From: an uncultured Rickettsiaceae bacterium | Lineage (GTDB): Bacteria > Pseudomonadota > Alphaproteobacteria > Rickettsiales > Rickettsiaceae | Assembly: GCA_905479885.1 (NCBI GenBank) | Contig: CAJQOE010000021.1 | Span: 1 to 19,909, forward strand | DNA: 19,909 bases | Reading direction: 5' to 3' | In this document: positions 7,236 through 16,195 of the stretch, one piece after another | How positions within the stretch are numbered: the first letter of the stretch is position 1 | How the letters are laid out: each line of letters starts with the position of its first letter | The notes under the pieces: generated by a model | Told to the model about the DNA's origin: nothing | Databases searched by the model: none | The model's input: the letters and a program-made list of their open reading frames with translations, nothing else | Position numbers and translations under genes: made by a program

Positions 7236-9023
7236 CTAATATACTCTTTTTACTGGTGGAACCGTCTCCACTTCATCAGTATTAGTTGCCAAAATCACTG
7301 GTTTATAATCTATTTTAACTTTACCTTTAGCATCCAGCCATAGCATTGTATGCTTCATCCATTCTGCATCTTCTCGATCTGGAAAATCTTCTCTTGCATG
7401 TGCGCCACGGCTTTCCTTGCGATTAGCAGCCGCATGCATAGTTAACACAGCCTGATCTAGAAGATTTTCTAATTCCAGAGCTTCAACTAGATCACTATTC
7501 CAAATCATAGAACGGTCATTAACACCAATATCTTCATATTCCTTGCGAATAGCATCGATCATCTTTTGCCCTTCGGCCAAAGTCTCTTCAGTTCTAAATA
7601 CTGCGGCATGATTTTGCATAGCTTTTTGCATTTTTAAACGCAAATCAGCTACTGAAATTTTACCCTTAGCATTGCGTACCTTATCCAATCTATCAATTAG
7701 TTTACTCAAAGTGCCTTCTTTCAACTTTTTATGAGAGGCTTCTTTGTCCACAATTTTAGCTGCCCTTTGCGCAGCTGCCCTACCAAACACTACCAAATCA
7801 AGTAATGAATTAGAACCTAATCTATTTGCCCCATGCACGGAAACACAAGCAGCTTCACCAATAGCCATAAGACCTGGAACCACTTCTTGCTTGCCTTTCT
7901 TCAAAGTAATAACTTCCGTATGGAAATTTGTTGGAATACCGCCCATATTATAATGCACAGTTGGCAATACTGGAATTGGATCTTTTGTTACATCAACTCC
8001 TGCAAAAATTTTAGCTGTCTCTGAAATACCAGGGAGTCTTTTTTCTAAAACTTCTGGCGGTAAATGGTTTAGATGTAAATACACATGGTCTTTATGCTCA
8101 CCTACGCCTCTACCCTCACGAATTTCCATGGTCATTGCCCTTGAGACTACATCCCTTGAAGCAAGATCTTTGGCTGATGGAGCATATCTTTCCATAAAGC
8201 GTTCGCCTTCAGAATTTACTAAATAGCCACCTTCGCCTCTAGCACCCTCAGTAATCAAGCAACCTGCCCCATAAATTCCAGTTGGATGAAATTGCACGAA
8301 CTCCATATCCTGCATAGCAAGGCCTGCACGTATGCACATACCACCACCATCTCCGGTGCACGTATGTGCCGATGTTGCAGAAAAATAAGCTCTGCCATAA
8401 CCACCAGTAGCAAGAACAACTTGATGACCGCGAAATGCATGTAAAGTTCCATCATCAAGATTCCATGCAAGAACTCCCTTACATTCGCCATCTTCCATGA
8501 TTAAATCTGTAGCAAAATATTCGATAAAAAATTGCGCCTTATGTTTTAGCGCTTGCTGATATAAAGTATGTAAAATAGCATGCCCTGTTCTATCAGCTGC
8601 TGCGCAGGTTCTTTGCGCTGGTTTACCTTTACCAAATTCCGTAGTCATCCCACCAAATGGTCGTTGATAAATTTTTCCTTCTTTATTCCTAGAAAATGGT
8701 ACACCATAATGTTCTAGTTCAATCACACTTTCTGCCGCATGCTTACACATATAGGCAATAGCGTCCTGATCTCCAAGCCAATCTGAGCCTTTAACTGTAT
8801 CATACATATGCCAACGCCAATCATCCGCGCCCATATTACCAAGAGATGCACTTATCCCACCTTGAGCAGCCACTGTATGACTTCTGGTTGGGAAAACTTT
8901 AGTAATACATGCGGTACTAAGGCCAGCTTCTGCCATGCCAAAAGTAGCCCTAAGGCCTGCACCACCAGCACCCACTACTACTACATCAAATTCGTGATTA
9001 ATTACATTATAAGGCTTAGACAT
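7236..9023 (-). CDS. sdhA: succinate dehydrogenase flavoprotein subunit
   Basis: SdhA oxidises succinate to fumarate on a covalently bound FAD, linking the TCA cycle to the quinone pool. The 595-residue product has the dinucleotide-binding GAGGAG (18-23), the RSHTVAAQGG segment with the flavin-linked His49, the HPTG and GARGEGG substrate-site motifs in the middle, the G-NRLGSNSLLDLVVFGR segment and the C-terminal R-ESRGAH-R-DFP capping motif. No key residue appears to be missing. It lies between sdhD (15 bases upstream) and sdhB (13 bases downstream), so the operon order is sdhC-D-A-B as in other alphaproteobacteria. Confidence 0.98.
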   Translation of the reverse strand: MSKPYNVINHEFDVVVVGAGGAGLRATFGMAEAGLSTACITKVFPTRSHTVAAQGGISASLGNMGADDWRWHMYDTVKGSDWLGDQDAIAYMCKHAAESVIELEHYGVPFSRNKEGKIYQRPFGGMTTEFGKGKPAQRTCAAADRTGHAILHTLYQQALKHKAQFFIEYFATDLIMEDGECKGVLAWNLDDGTLHAFRGHQVVLATGGYGRAYFSATSAHTCTGDGGGMCIRAGLAMQDMEFVQFHPTGIYGAGCLITEGARGEGGYLVNSEGERFMERYAPSAKDLASRDVVSRAMTMEIREGRGVGEHKDHVYLHLNHLPPEVLEKRLPGISETAKIFAGVDVTKDPIPVLPTVHYNMGGIPTNFHTEVITLKKGKQEVVPGLMAIGEAACVSVHGANRLGSNSLLDLVVFGRAAAQRAAKIVDKEASHKKLKEGTLSKLIDRLDKVRNAKGKISVADLRLKMQKAMQNHAAVFRTEETLAEGQKMIDAIRKEYEDIGVNDRSMIWNSDLVEALELENLLDQAVLTMHAAANRKESRGAHAREDFPDREDAEWMKHTMLWLDAKGKVKIDYKPVILATNTDEVETVPPVKRVY

Positions 9024-9038
9024 AAATTATAAATTCCA

Positions 9039-9422
9039 CTATAAAGTCATTATATTTAAAACAGCTAACAAAAAGGCGATAACCGTCACTATTGAAAAAA
9101 TCTGTACAGATAACAGCATAGTTAACCTAATTACGCGGCAGGGTATGTAGTCTTCTATTACCACCTGCATACCAAGAACGGCATGATAAAATCCTATTAA
9201 AGTAAACAAGGATAACATAATTATGTTACATGGTTGTTTTATAGCTTCAATCACACCACTAAGTTCGGAGCCACTTAATTGCCATGAAAATGAAAATATC
9301 CAAAAGATACAAAGCACCATCACTATCGCTGTAAAACGCTGATGCCACCAGTGCTTAGAGCCAGAGCCAGCTGAACCAAGATTTTTTGCTATCGATAAAT
9401 CTGATCTAAATTTATTTTTCAT
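9039..9422 (-). CDS. sdhD: succinate dehydrogenase membrane anchor SdhD
   Basis: SdhD is one of two membrane subunits that bind heme b and ubiquinone. The 127-residue product has three hydrophobic helices (about 28-48, 65-85, 99-122). KHWWHQR precedes the first, and the second contains FYH-AVLGMQ-VIEDY, where His80 is the probable heme ligand and the following DY (91-92) matches the quinone-site aspartate-tyrosine pair of the family. Its ribosome site AAGGAG overlaps the sdhC stop codon (TAAGGAG), a sign of coupled translation with sdhC. Confidence 0.9.
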   Translation of the reverse strand: MKNKFRSDLSIAKNLGSAGSGSKHWWHQRFTAIVMVLCIFWIFSFSWQLSGSELSGVIEAIKQPCNIIMLSLFTLIGFYHAVLGMQVVIEDYIPCRVIRLTMLLSVQIFSIVTVIAFLLAVLNIMTL

Positions 9423-9432
9423 AAAGAGCTCC

Positions 9433-9822
9433 TTACATACCTATCCAGAAAATTGCTGTCATAACAAATGAAGCAATTACAGCCGCGAAGCCAGAATAAT
9501 CAATTGCACAAATTGAAAAACCACGCCCTGTATCCCATACCAAGTGACGCAAGCCTGTGCAGAAATGGTAAAAAAATCCGTAACTAACAAGAATTAAAAA
9601 AGCTTTTACTATATTAGTATCAAGCATTTCTAAATAACATGGCTCAAATTTACTAAATATCCATAATATAAACCACCAACAAAACGCTGCTAGCGCAACA
9701 AACAAACCAATTCCACTCAAACGATGCCCAATCGACAACGCCGAACTTATCTGCAGTTTATATATACTTAAATGTGGTGAAATCGGACGCGACTTCTTAA
9801 CATATTCTCTATCGATAGACAT
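9433..9822 (-). CDS. sdhC: succinate dehydrogenase cytochrome b556 subunit
   Basis: SdhC is the other heme- and quinone-binding anchor of complex II. The 129-residue product starts with the conserved RP-SPHLSIYKLQISSALSI-HR stretch; Ser30 and Arg34 correspond to quinone-site residues of the family. Three membrane helices follow, with the heme ligand candidate His86 in YHFCTGLRHLVWD (85-97). It is the first gene of the sdh operon. On the minus strand upstream, TTGCAT (9878-9873) and TGTAAT (9856-9851), 16 bases apart, are a weak promoter candidate. Confidence 0.92.
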   Translation of the reverse strand: MSIDREYVKKSRPISPHLSIYKLQISSALSIGHRLSGIGLFVALAAFCWWFILWIFSKFEPCYLEMLDTNIVKAFLILVSYGFFYHFCTGLRHLVWDTGRGFSICAIDYSGFAAVIASFVMTAIFWIGM

Positions 9823-9964
9823 AAAAACTATTTCATCCTAAAAATCTCTAATTACAGAAATTCTATAAGTAAATGCAAGTATTTACAAGGTAATCGTAAC
9901 TAAAAAACACCAGTTATAGCACAATTAGTACAACTATAGTGCATTTTTGGCAAAGCGAGTAGAC

Positions 9965-10183
9965 TTAAGCGTCTTCTATATCATTTCCGTCGCCAGCCAA
10001 CGTGATGCCTAACTTTCCACTAGTGCAAGTACGTATCACATCCATTGTACCATCAGCTGCTTGCGTAATGACATTAATAGAAATTATAAAATGCTCCTGC
10101 CCAGTAGTTGTTTCTAATGATGCAAATTTGCTAAGCCCATCAACATCTCGTATATACATAATTTCATCATTTATTCTTTCCAT
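9965..10183 (-). CDS. orphan small acidic protein, unknown
   Basis: The 72-residue product from the ATG at 10183 is acidic, with no membrane segment or signal peptide. It starts MERINDEIMYIRDVDG and ends GDGNDIEDA, with a beta-prone middle (HFIISINVITQ). GGAG lies three bases before this ATG, a short spacing but the best ribosome site here; a TTG 42 bases upstream would add 14 codons and has weaker support. It lies alone between the sdh and ftsH units, in the same direction as both. I recognise no family. It may be a lineage-specific gene or a spurious frame. Confidence 0.4.
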   Translation of the reverse strand: MERINDEIMYIRDVDGLSKFASLETTTGQEHFIISINVITQAADGTMDVIRTCTSGKLGITLAGDGNDIEDA

Positions 10184-10503
10184 AATCTCCAATAAATATA
10201 AGTTAACACCCAGTATTTTATACAAAGGTTATTTATGATGATAGCAATAATCTTTATCTGAAGCGACATTTACCAGACTTTTTATTAAACTATACAAAAA
10301 GACCACAATATGTTCATTGACAAAGAACCATTAGCCCACCTAGAACTACATACTGATAAAAACGCAAATTATAAGTAATATCCACTAAAAAACAAAAGTG
10401 ATTTAGTTTAAAAAAAACCGTTATTAAAGAAATCCTTTAATAACGGTTTTTTTATATAAACTTAACACACTAAAGATTTACCTCTGGTTAAGACTTTCAA
10501 GGC
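10184..10503. other. gene-free stretch with terminator and a 22-codon frame
   Basis: This 320-base stretch separates the orphan acidic gene from the 3' end of ftsH. It contains the strong hairpin at 10411-10453. On the plus strand a 22-codon frame (10310-10378) ends 32 bases before that hairpin; it has no convincing ribosome site. Nothing else was recognised. Confidence 0.5.
10411..10453. terminator. bidirectional intrinsic terminator after ftsH
   Basis: A perfect 19-base-pair stem (10411-10429 with 10435-10453) with a 5-base loop has ACCGTTATTAAAG as its core and an A-run on one side matched by a T-run on the other. It can act in both directions. It lies 50 bases past the ftsH stop and is the natural end of the long minus-strand unit that includes tilS and ftsH. 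Confidence 0.9.
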
Positions 10504-12420
10504 TTACTCTCCGTCTTTAGATATTACCTTAGAATCTATCGCTTTTTTGCTTACAGTTTTTGTCTTAATAACTACTGATTTTTTCTTACCTGAAAATGGA
10601 AACTCTGGATCATCTTCACTATCAATATTATTACCCAATAATAAATTTTTAATTTGTTGACCAGATAAAGTTTCTTTTTCAATTAACGCTTTTGCCAAAA
10701 TATGCAACTGATCTAGATGCGTAGTTAAAATATTTTTTGCAAACTCGTACCCCTCATCAACGATTCTTCTAATTTCTACGTCAATTGCTTCAGAAGTTTT
10801 TTCAGACCTAGTTTTATCACCAGCACCAGAAGCATACATATCTTCATTGCTTCTACCATGGAAAATTGGCCCAACAACCGTGCTTAAACCCCACTCTGTG
10901 ACCATAGCCTGCGCCATATTAGTTGCCATCTTAATATCAGATGATGCACCTGAAGTAACCTTTTCTGTACCAAAGATCAATTCTTCTGCTACACGCCCAG
11001 CCATTGCAACAGCAATATCAGCTTTCATTTTTTCAAGCGCCATAGAGAAACGATCATTTTCCGGTAGACGCATTACCATTCCAAGCGCTCTACCACGTGG
11101 AATAATAGTTGCTTTATGAATCGGGTCAGATGCTGGGCAATATAATCCCACCAGAGCATGACCACCTTCATGATATGCGGTTAATTTCTTTTCATCATCC
11201 GACATAGCCAAAGATTTACGCTCAACACCCATCAATACTTTATCTTTAGCATCTTCCATGTCATTCATATCTACAAGCTTTTTACCTTTTCTTGCGGCAA
11301 GTAACGCGGACTCATTAACAAGGTTTTGTAATTCTGCTCCAGAAAAACCAGGAGTACCACGCGCGATAATTCTAGGATCAATTTTATCTGAATGCTTTAT
11401 TTTCTTCATATGAACTTTTAATATCTGCTCGCGGCCATTAATATCCGGGTTCGACACTGTGATTTGTCTATCAAAACGCCCAGGACGTAGCAATGCAGGA
11501 TCAAGAACATCTGGTCTATTAGTAGCAGCAATGATCACAACACCTTCATTAGCTTCAAAACCATCCATTTCTACTAGCATTTGATTTAATGTCTGTTCAC
11601 GTTCATCATTACCGCCACCCATACCAATACCTCTGTGACGCCCTACTGCATCAATTTCATCGATAAATATTATGCACGGAGCGTTCTTCTTACCTTGTTC
11701 AAACATATCGCGTACTCGGCTTGCACCAACACCAACGAACATTTCTACAAAATCAGAACCAGAAATACTGAAAAACGGAACATTTGCTTCACCAGCAATA
11801 GCTTTTGCTAGCAATGTTTTACCAGTACCGGGAGGGCCAATCAGCAAACAGCCTTTAGGAATTTGACCACCAAGCTTCTGGAATTTACCAGGATTACGCA
11901 AAAAATCAACAATCTCAGACAACTCTCCTTGAGCCTCATCTATACCAGCAACATCAGCAAAAGTAATTTTTGTTCCCTTGTCAGAAATCAATTTAGCCTT
12001 TGATTTACCAAAGCCCATACCTTTGCTACCACCTTGCATTTGCTTCATAAAGAACACCCAGACGCCGATCAACAACAACATTGGGAACCATGACACAAAG
12101 ATACTAAATAACGAATTCATTTTAGTATCCGGAGGAGTAACATCAATATGCACGCCGTTAATGCTAAGCTTATCAATCAAACCTGGATAATCTGCAGCAT
12201 AAGTACTGAATGATGTGCCGTCTGCAAGAACACCATCAATATGTCTTCCTTGCACTTTAACAGCATTAACTTGCCGCTCATCTACCCTATTAAGAAAATC
12301 TGAAAACGCTATTTGCTCAGAACGACCAGACATGCTATCGCCTTGTAATGCGTTAAACGTCATGATCATTAAAATAAAAATAAAGATCCAAATAAAAATT
12401 TGTTTGTTCTGGTTGTTCAT
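10504..12420 (-). CDS. ftsH: ATP-dependent zinc metalloprotease FtsH
   Basis: FtsH is a membrane-anchored AAA+ protease that removes misfolded membrane proteins and selected regulators. The 638-residue product has an N-terminal membrane helix (about 8-24), a periplasmic domain, a second helix (about 105-125), Walker A GPPGTGKT (195-202), the aromatic-glycine pore loop with FVG (228-230), Walker B IIFIDE (250-255), the arginine-rich second region of homology (RPGRFDRQ) and the zinc motif H417-E-G-G-H421. The family norm is HEAGH; Gly for Ala does not touch zinc ligands or the catalytic Glu418. The ribosome site AAGGA overlaps the tilS stop, so the two are probably translated from one message. 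Confidence 0.98.
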   Translation of the reverse strand: MNNQNKQIFIWIFIFILMIMTFNALQGDSMSGRSEQIAFSDFLNRVDERQVNAVKVQGRHIDGVLADGTSFSTYAADYPGLIDKLSINGVHIDVTPPDTKMNSLFSIFVSWFPMLLLIGVWVFFMKQMQGGSKGMGFGKSKAKLISDKGTKITFADVAGIDEAQGELSEIVDFLRNPGKFQKLGGQIPKGCLLIGPPGTGKTLLAKAIAGEANVPFFSISGSDFVEMFVGVGASRVRDMFEQGKKNAPCIIFIDEIDAVGRHRGIGMGGGNDEREQTLNQMLVEMDGFEANEGVVIIAATNRPDVLDPALLRPGRFDRQITVSNPDINGREQILKVHMKKIKHSDKIDPRIIARGTPGFSGAELQNLVNESALLAARKGKKLVDMNDMEDAKDKVLMGVERKSLAMSDDEKKLTAYHEGGHALVGLYCPASDPIHKATIIPRGRALGMVMRLPENDRFSMALEKMKADIAVAMAGRVAEELIFGTEKVTSGASSDIKMATNMAQAMVTEWGLSTVVGPIFHGRSNEDMYASGAGDKTRSEKTSEAIDVEIRRIVDEGYEFAKNILTTHLDQLHILAKALIEKETLSGQQIKNLLLGNNIDSEDDPEFPFSGKKKSVVIKTKTVSKKAIDSKVISKDGE

Positions 12421-12432
12421 CTAATTAATTCC

Positions 12433-13725
12433 TTACAAGAAATGAGTAAAACGTGAAATAAAACTTGGTCTAAAAACAACTTCACTAATTGTATTTTGAT
12501 CAAATCCATCATAATAAGATATATGGGGAATGGCTACGACTTTTTCAACATTTTTTATTACTGGCAACGTAAATATAATCAATTTATGATTATTATCACT
12601 AATATCAGCCAACAAACTAAGATTAATTTTATCCTTAATAGACACATACTCATCAAAACTTAAATGCCCAATATAACTACCAATAGCAGGGCTGTTAATA
12701 GAAATAGCGAATCTATTATCCCAGTATTGCAGCAAGCTAAGATTTAGCAAAGATTGTTCAATTGCAGATTTTTCTCGAAATATCCATAATGTGCCTCTTG
12801 TCTCTTTTACAACACAACCATGTAAACTGCATTTTATGATTTCACCAGAAAGCAACTTACCTAATAGTTTGTCTATACTACGGAACCGGGGCACAGTATT
12901 TTTTCCACCAATAATAGTTAATACGTAATTCAGCATTTGGATTTGTATATCTAAACAAGCTTCTCTTAATTTGCCAATATCAATGCCAGCAAATCCATAA
13001 TTATTGATCTGCAACGATTCAGCCATAACTACAAGCAATTGTTCGTTTAACTGCAATGCACGTTCATTAGTATTTTGTACCTTGTTCTTTAACGCCTCTT
13101 TCTGAGCACTAGTTAGCAAAGAAATCTGCTTGCGCAATCTATTACGTTCATATAAATCTGATTTATTGGTAGAGTCCTCCCGCCACTGAATGCCCTGGCT
13201 TTTTAAATATTCAGTCAGCTCGTCTTTAGAGAAGTTAAATAATGGTCGTAACACACGCACATTATTATAAAAAAAACTATGAGCACTACTCAAACCGAAT
13301 ACTCCACTTTTTTTATTTTCACGCATTAAGTAAGTTTCGAGCCTGTCATCAAAATGGTGTGCGGTCAAAAGAGTATTTATACCAAGCTCATGACACTTGT
13401 TACTCATCAACTCATAACGTCCTTGTCTTGCTCGCTCCTGTAACGCAATTTTGCTGTCGCCACAATGCCAAGATAGTTCGAAGAAATTACAACCTAATTT
13501 TTCTGCTATTGACTTAACATACTGAACCTCTTCAGAAGCTTCAGGACGCAAATTATGATTAACTATAAAGATGGAAAGTTTGATATTGGCTCTGGGGGCC
13601 CAAGTAGAAACTAGGTGCAACAAAGCTATAGAATCAACCCCTCCAGAAACAGCAATAGCTATTTCTTTTGGCGTTGATCCTTTTAGCAAATTATCGAAAT
13701 CATTATTAAAACGACTTTGAATCAT
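12433..13725 (-). CDS. tilS: tRNA(Ile)-lysidine synthase
   Basis: TilS joins lysine to C34 of the tRNA(Ile) with anticodon CAU, switching its reading from AUG to AUA, which matters in an AT-rich genome that uses AUA often. The 430-residue product has the PP-loop SGGVDS (27-32), the H-LR following the second strand, the HH-DD-ET family segment (TAHHFDDRLETYL) and the REDSTN motif, then a longer C-terminal half that is poorly conserved, as is usual. It lies 16 bases after the methyltransferase gene and 12 before ftsH. The tilS-ftsH order is common in bacteria. Confidence 0.93.
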   Translation of the reverse strand: MIQSRFNNDFDNLLKGSTPKEIAIAVSGGVDSIALLHLVSTWAPRANIKLSIFIVNHNLRPEASEEVQYVKSIAEKLGCNFFELSWHCGDSKIALQERARQGRYELMSNKCHELGINTLLTAHHFDDRLETYLMRENKKSGVFGLSSAHSFFYNNVRVLRPLFNFSKDELTEYLKSQGIQWREDSTNKSDLYERNRLRKQISLLTSAQKEALKNKVQNTNERALQLNEQLLVVMAESLQINNYGFAGIDIGKLREACLDIQIQMLNYVLTIIGGKNTVPRFRSIDKLLGKLLSGEIIKCSLHGCVVKETRGTLWIFREKSAIEQSLLNLSLLQYWDNRFAISINSPAIGSYIGHLSFDEYVSIKDKINLSLLADISDNNHKLIIFTLPVIKNVEKVVAIPHISYYDGFDQNTISEVVFRPSFISRFTHFL

Positions 13726-13741
13726 TCAATAACCGTTAATA

Positions 13742-15319
13742 TTATTTTAACAAGCCCTGCATTGATAGCTTATCTATAGTATGATCAAGATGCGTTGATA
13801 ACTCTTTCTTAATTTGCTCTGCATCTTCAATTTTACTATTATCTTTGTTTAAAGTAATTTGGCCGTTTTTTGCTTCTTCAACCAAATGATCAAGAATTTG
13901 CGCTTTACTATTCTTGCCATTCATATATTTAAGAGCAAACTTATCAAAGAAGTTGATAGCAATTGGCTCATGTGCAATGTTAGTAACCCAAGTAGTATCA
14001 GGATTACTTACCTGATGTGATACTAACGAGCTTAAAGCAGGCTTGTCTAATTTAACTTTATCTTTGTCTCTTTCCTGTAAAGAAATTTCGATATACCCTT
14101 TAATGATAAGGTTCATTGCATTATTTAACAAATCCATCTCTATTTGAGCAGCGCGATTAGTGTTAAACTTTTTATTAGCCTTATCTATAATAGTTTTGAA
14201 AGACAAAGGGTAACCTTTATTTTCAATAAATACATAAAGAATAGCTTTTAACCATGGAGATGTAGAACTAATATGCTGATCTTTATTGCCTTTAAAGAAG
14301 AATTTTAATGACTCATTAGATTCTAAATTCACTGTGCTTAATTCTTTTTCTGCTGTCACATCCAAAGATAAAGCAAATTTCTTTACATCATCATTATTCA
14401 AAGAACGGTTTAATTTAACGTTATTATGACAAATCAATGTACTTCTAAATCTACGGTTAGTGATAAAGTCCATATATTGTTCTGTGCGCACTATATCGTT
14501 CAGGTTTTTTAGCTTCTCAGCAACGCCTGCTCCCATATTTCCTAGATACATAGATGCTAACGAACAATCAGACAGATATTGCATGTTATTTTTAGCAGCC
14601 TCTGTCATAAATTCATTGAAGTAAAATTGCTTATTCTCATCTTCAAGATGATCATGTCTAAGGTAATGATCTCCCTGTTTAGCTAGCAATTCAGCCTCTT
14701 GAAATAACACTTTTGCATACGGAGCTTCTGAACCTTCAAGGCTTTCTTTAACAAAATCAAGTAGCGCGCGAGATTGCGCAACTTTGTCATTTGGATTAGC
14801 AAAGCCTTTAGAATGATACATCATCATATCTCTAATAGTCCTAACCATATTCCAGCCTGGCAAAGTGTTATAACTAATATAAGCTACACCATTTTCAGTT
14901 AAGTTCTTATTCGCTATTTCAAATATTTTTTCACGTACAAATTCTGGCACCCAAGAAAGAACCCCATGACAAATAATATAATCAAACTTACCAAAAGACT
15001 CGTCAATATCGGTAATTGAGCAATGCTTTAGTTCAATATTTTTTAAACCTAAGGCTTTAATATTAGCTAATCCAGCATCAATTTGTACTTTTGACAGGTC
15101 AACACCAACATATTTACCCTTGGGATAATGCACAGCATGGGGAATTATATTCCCACCTTCTGCACAACCAAGCTCGAGCACCCTTGCAGTTTCGATTTTA
15201 GGTGGAGTCATGCCAAAAAGTGTACCCAATGTAGCTAGCTTTTCTGGGCTACTTTGTGCATAAGGGTAACTTTGGTAAGGCGTTTCGTCATATGGATTTA
15301 GTTCTATATCTTTAGTCAT
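13742..15319 (-). CDS. methyltransferase with regulatory domain, rickettsial PKMT-like
   Basis: The 525-residue product has a class I S-adenosylmethionine-binding fold at its N-terminus: YDE-PYQSYPYAQSSPEKLA (10-29), motif I VLELGCAEGGN (47-57), VGVDLS for the second strand and the ICHGVLSWVP segment. The rest (about 190-525) is mostly helical and fits the methyltransferase regulatory and C-terminal domains of rickettsial protein-lysine methyltransferases, which modify the outer-membrane protein OmpB. That resemblance is from recall of the family's layout. The gene lies 25 bases after an outer-membrane barrel gene, which hints at an envelope substrate. Its exact target cannot be told from sequence; another protein or small molecule is possible. 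Confidence 0.75.
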   Translation of the reverse strand: MTKDIELNPYDETPYQSYPYAQSSPEKLATLGTLFGMTPPKIETARVLELGCAEGGNIIPHAVHYPKGKYVGVDLSKVQIDAGLANIKALGLKNIELKHCSITDIDESFGKFDYIICHGVLSWVPEFVREKIFEIANKNLTENGVAYISYNTLPGWNMVRTIRDMMMYHSKGFANPNDKVAQSRALLDFVKESLEGSEAPYAKVLFQEAELLAKQGDHYLRHDHLEDENKQFYFNEFMTEAAKNNMQYLSDCSLASMYLGNMGAGVAEKLKNLNDIVRTEQYMDFITNRRFRSTLICHNNVKLNRSLNNDDVKKFALSLDVTAEKELSTVNLESNESLKFFFKGNKDQHISSTSPWLKAILYVFIENKGYPLSFKTIIDKANKKFNTNRAAQIEMDLLNNAMNLIIKGYIEISLQERDKDKVKLDKPALSSLVSHQVSNPDTTWVTNIAHEPIAINFFDKFALKYMNGKNSKAQILDHLVEEAKNGQITLNKDNSKIEDAEQIKKELSTHLDHTIDKLSMQGLLK

Positions 15320-15344
15320 ATCAAATTTTTATTATTTTAAATTA

Positions 15345-16127
15345 TTAAACAGGCAGTTTAAATGTAAACCCTAATGTAAATTCGCCCACTCCTATTGTTT
15401 TCTTAATAGGCTTAGCTGCAGAAAAGTTCTGAATTTTAACATCAAAAGTATCATACTTGATTTTTATATCATTGACAACCTGAAGCTTAGCACCAAGATC
15501 AATACTCAAATTATCACCTAAATCTTTAGTAAAGCCACCGCCAAATTGCCAAACATAACAATTAATCTTATTCTTTTTTACTTTAAAGAAAACCTCCTTA
15601 TCACTTTTACCAGCTGAAGCAAAAACATCTGTAGTAGAGCTTGTTGGCCTTATAGAGACTTGTGCTACACCTGCACCAAATATCACATATGGTTTGACTC
15701 CCAAGAATTGCTTTTGCATTTCATATATTAAATTTAAAGTAAATACGTTCGCTGATACTTTAGTTTCACCGTTTGTTCTGGGTATGGTAACGTTTGGCCC
15801 TCCAGGAAACAAAGAAAAACTCACAGACGGCAAACGATACGCCAATCTATATTTCGGTTGATGAGTACCAGATAATTCAATCATCATGCCTGGATAAAAA
15901 GCATAACCTACACGCCCGCCAAACATTCTAGATTGTTTTAAGCGCATTGTAGTTGTTCCTGCTTCCGCTTTATGATCAAAGCTTTTAACAATAGGCTCGG
16001 AAAGCCCAAGTTCAGTGCCTACATATACATACCTGTCTTCTGCATTATCAGCCAAGCCTATAGTTGATGATAATAAAATAGAAGAAGCTAAAAAAACTAT
16101 TTTAGCCTTTTGTGTTATTTGATTCAT
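15345..16127 (-). CDS. small outer-membrane beta-barrel surface protein
   Basis: The 260-residue product has a signal peptide (basic MNQITQKAK, a hydrophobic core, cleavage near LA at about 25-26), then alternating strands rich in aromatic and glycine residues: YVYVGTELG, GGRVGYAFYPGMMIELSG, KPYVIFGAGVA, WQFGGGFTKDLG, and a last strand GEFTLGFTFKLPV. This fits an eight-strand OmpA/Adr-type barrel, a class used as surface adhesins by rickettsiae. The start was set at the ATG at 16127 because GGGA lies six bases before it; an in-frame ATG four codons upstream lacks a ribosome site. A near-consensus promoter is 33 bases upstream. It heads the minus-strand unit with the methyltransferase, tilS and ftsH. 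Confidence 0.75.
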   Translation of the reverse strand: MNQITQKAKIVFLASSILLSSTIGLADNAEDRYVYVGTELGLSEPIVKSFDHKAEAGTTTMRLKQSRMFGGRVGYAFYPGMMIELSGTHQPKYRLAYRLPSVSFSLFPGGPNVTIPRTNGETKVSANVFTLNLIYEMQKQFLGVKPYVIFGAGVAQVSIRPTSSTTDVFASAGKSDKEVFFKVKKNKINCYVWQFGGGFTKDLGDNLSIDLGAKLQVVNDIKIKYDTFDVKIQNFSAAKPIKKTIGVGEFTLGFTFKLPV

Positions 16128-16166
16128 AATTTTTCCCATTGTTTAAATAGATGAAAATTCAGGCAA

Positions 16167-16194
16167 ATTATATAGCCATAAACTTTGACGTCAA
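16167..16194 (-). promoter_or_regulatory. near-consensus promoter of the surface-protein unit
   Basis: On the minus strand TTGACG (16194-16189) and TATAAT (16172-16167) are 16 bases apart, matching 5 of 6 and 6 of 6 positions. The expected start lies about 33 bases before the barrel-gene ATG. A 12-base palindrome covers the -35 box. Confidence 0.7.
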
Positions 16195-16195
16195 A
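16184..16195. promoter_or_regulatory. perfect 12-base palindrome over the -35 box
   Basis: TTTGACGTCAAA is a perfect palindrome that includes the TTGACG -35 element. Its position would suit an operator for a dimeric regulator, but no family is identifiable and a chance palindrome is possible. Confidence 0.35.

Noticed and set aside
7744..9032. Plus-strand open frames opposite sdhA
   Set aside because: Shadows of a clearly conserved sdhA; no ribosome sites or recognisable products.
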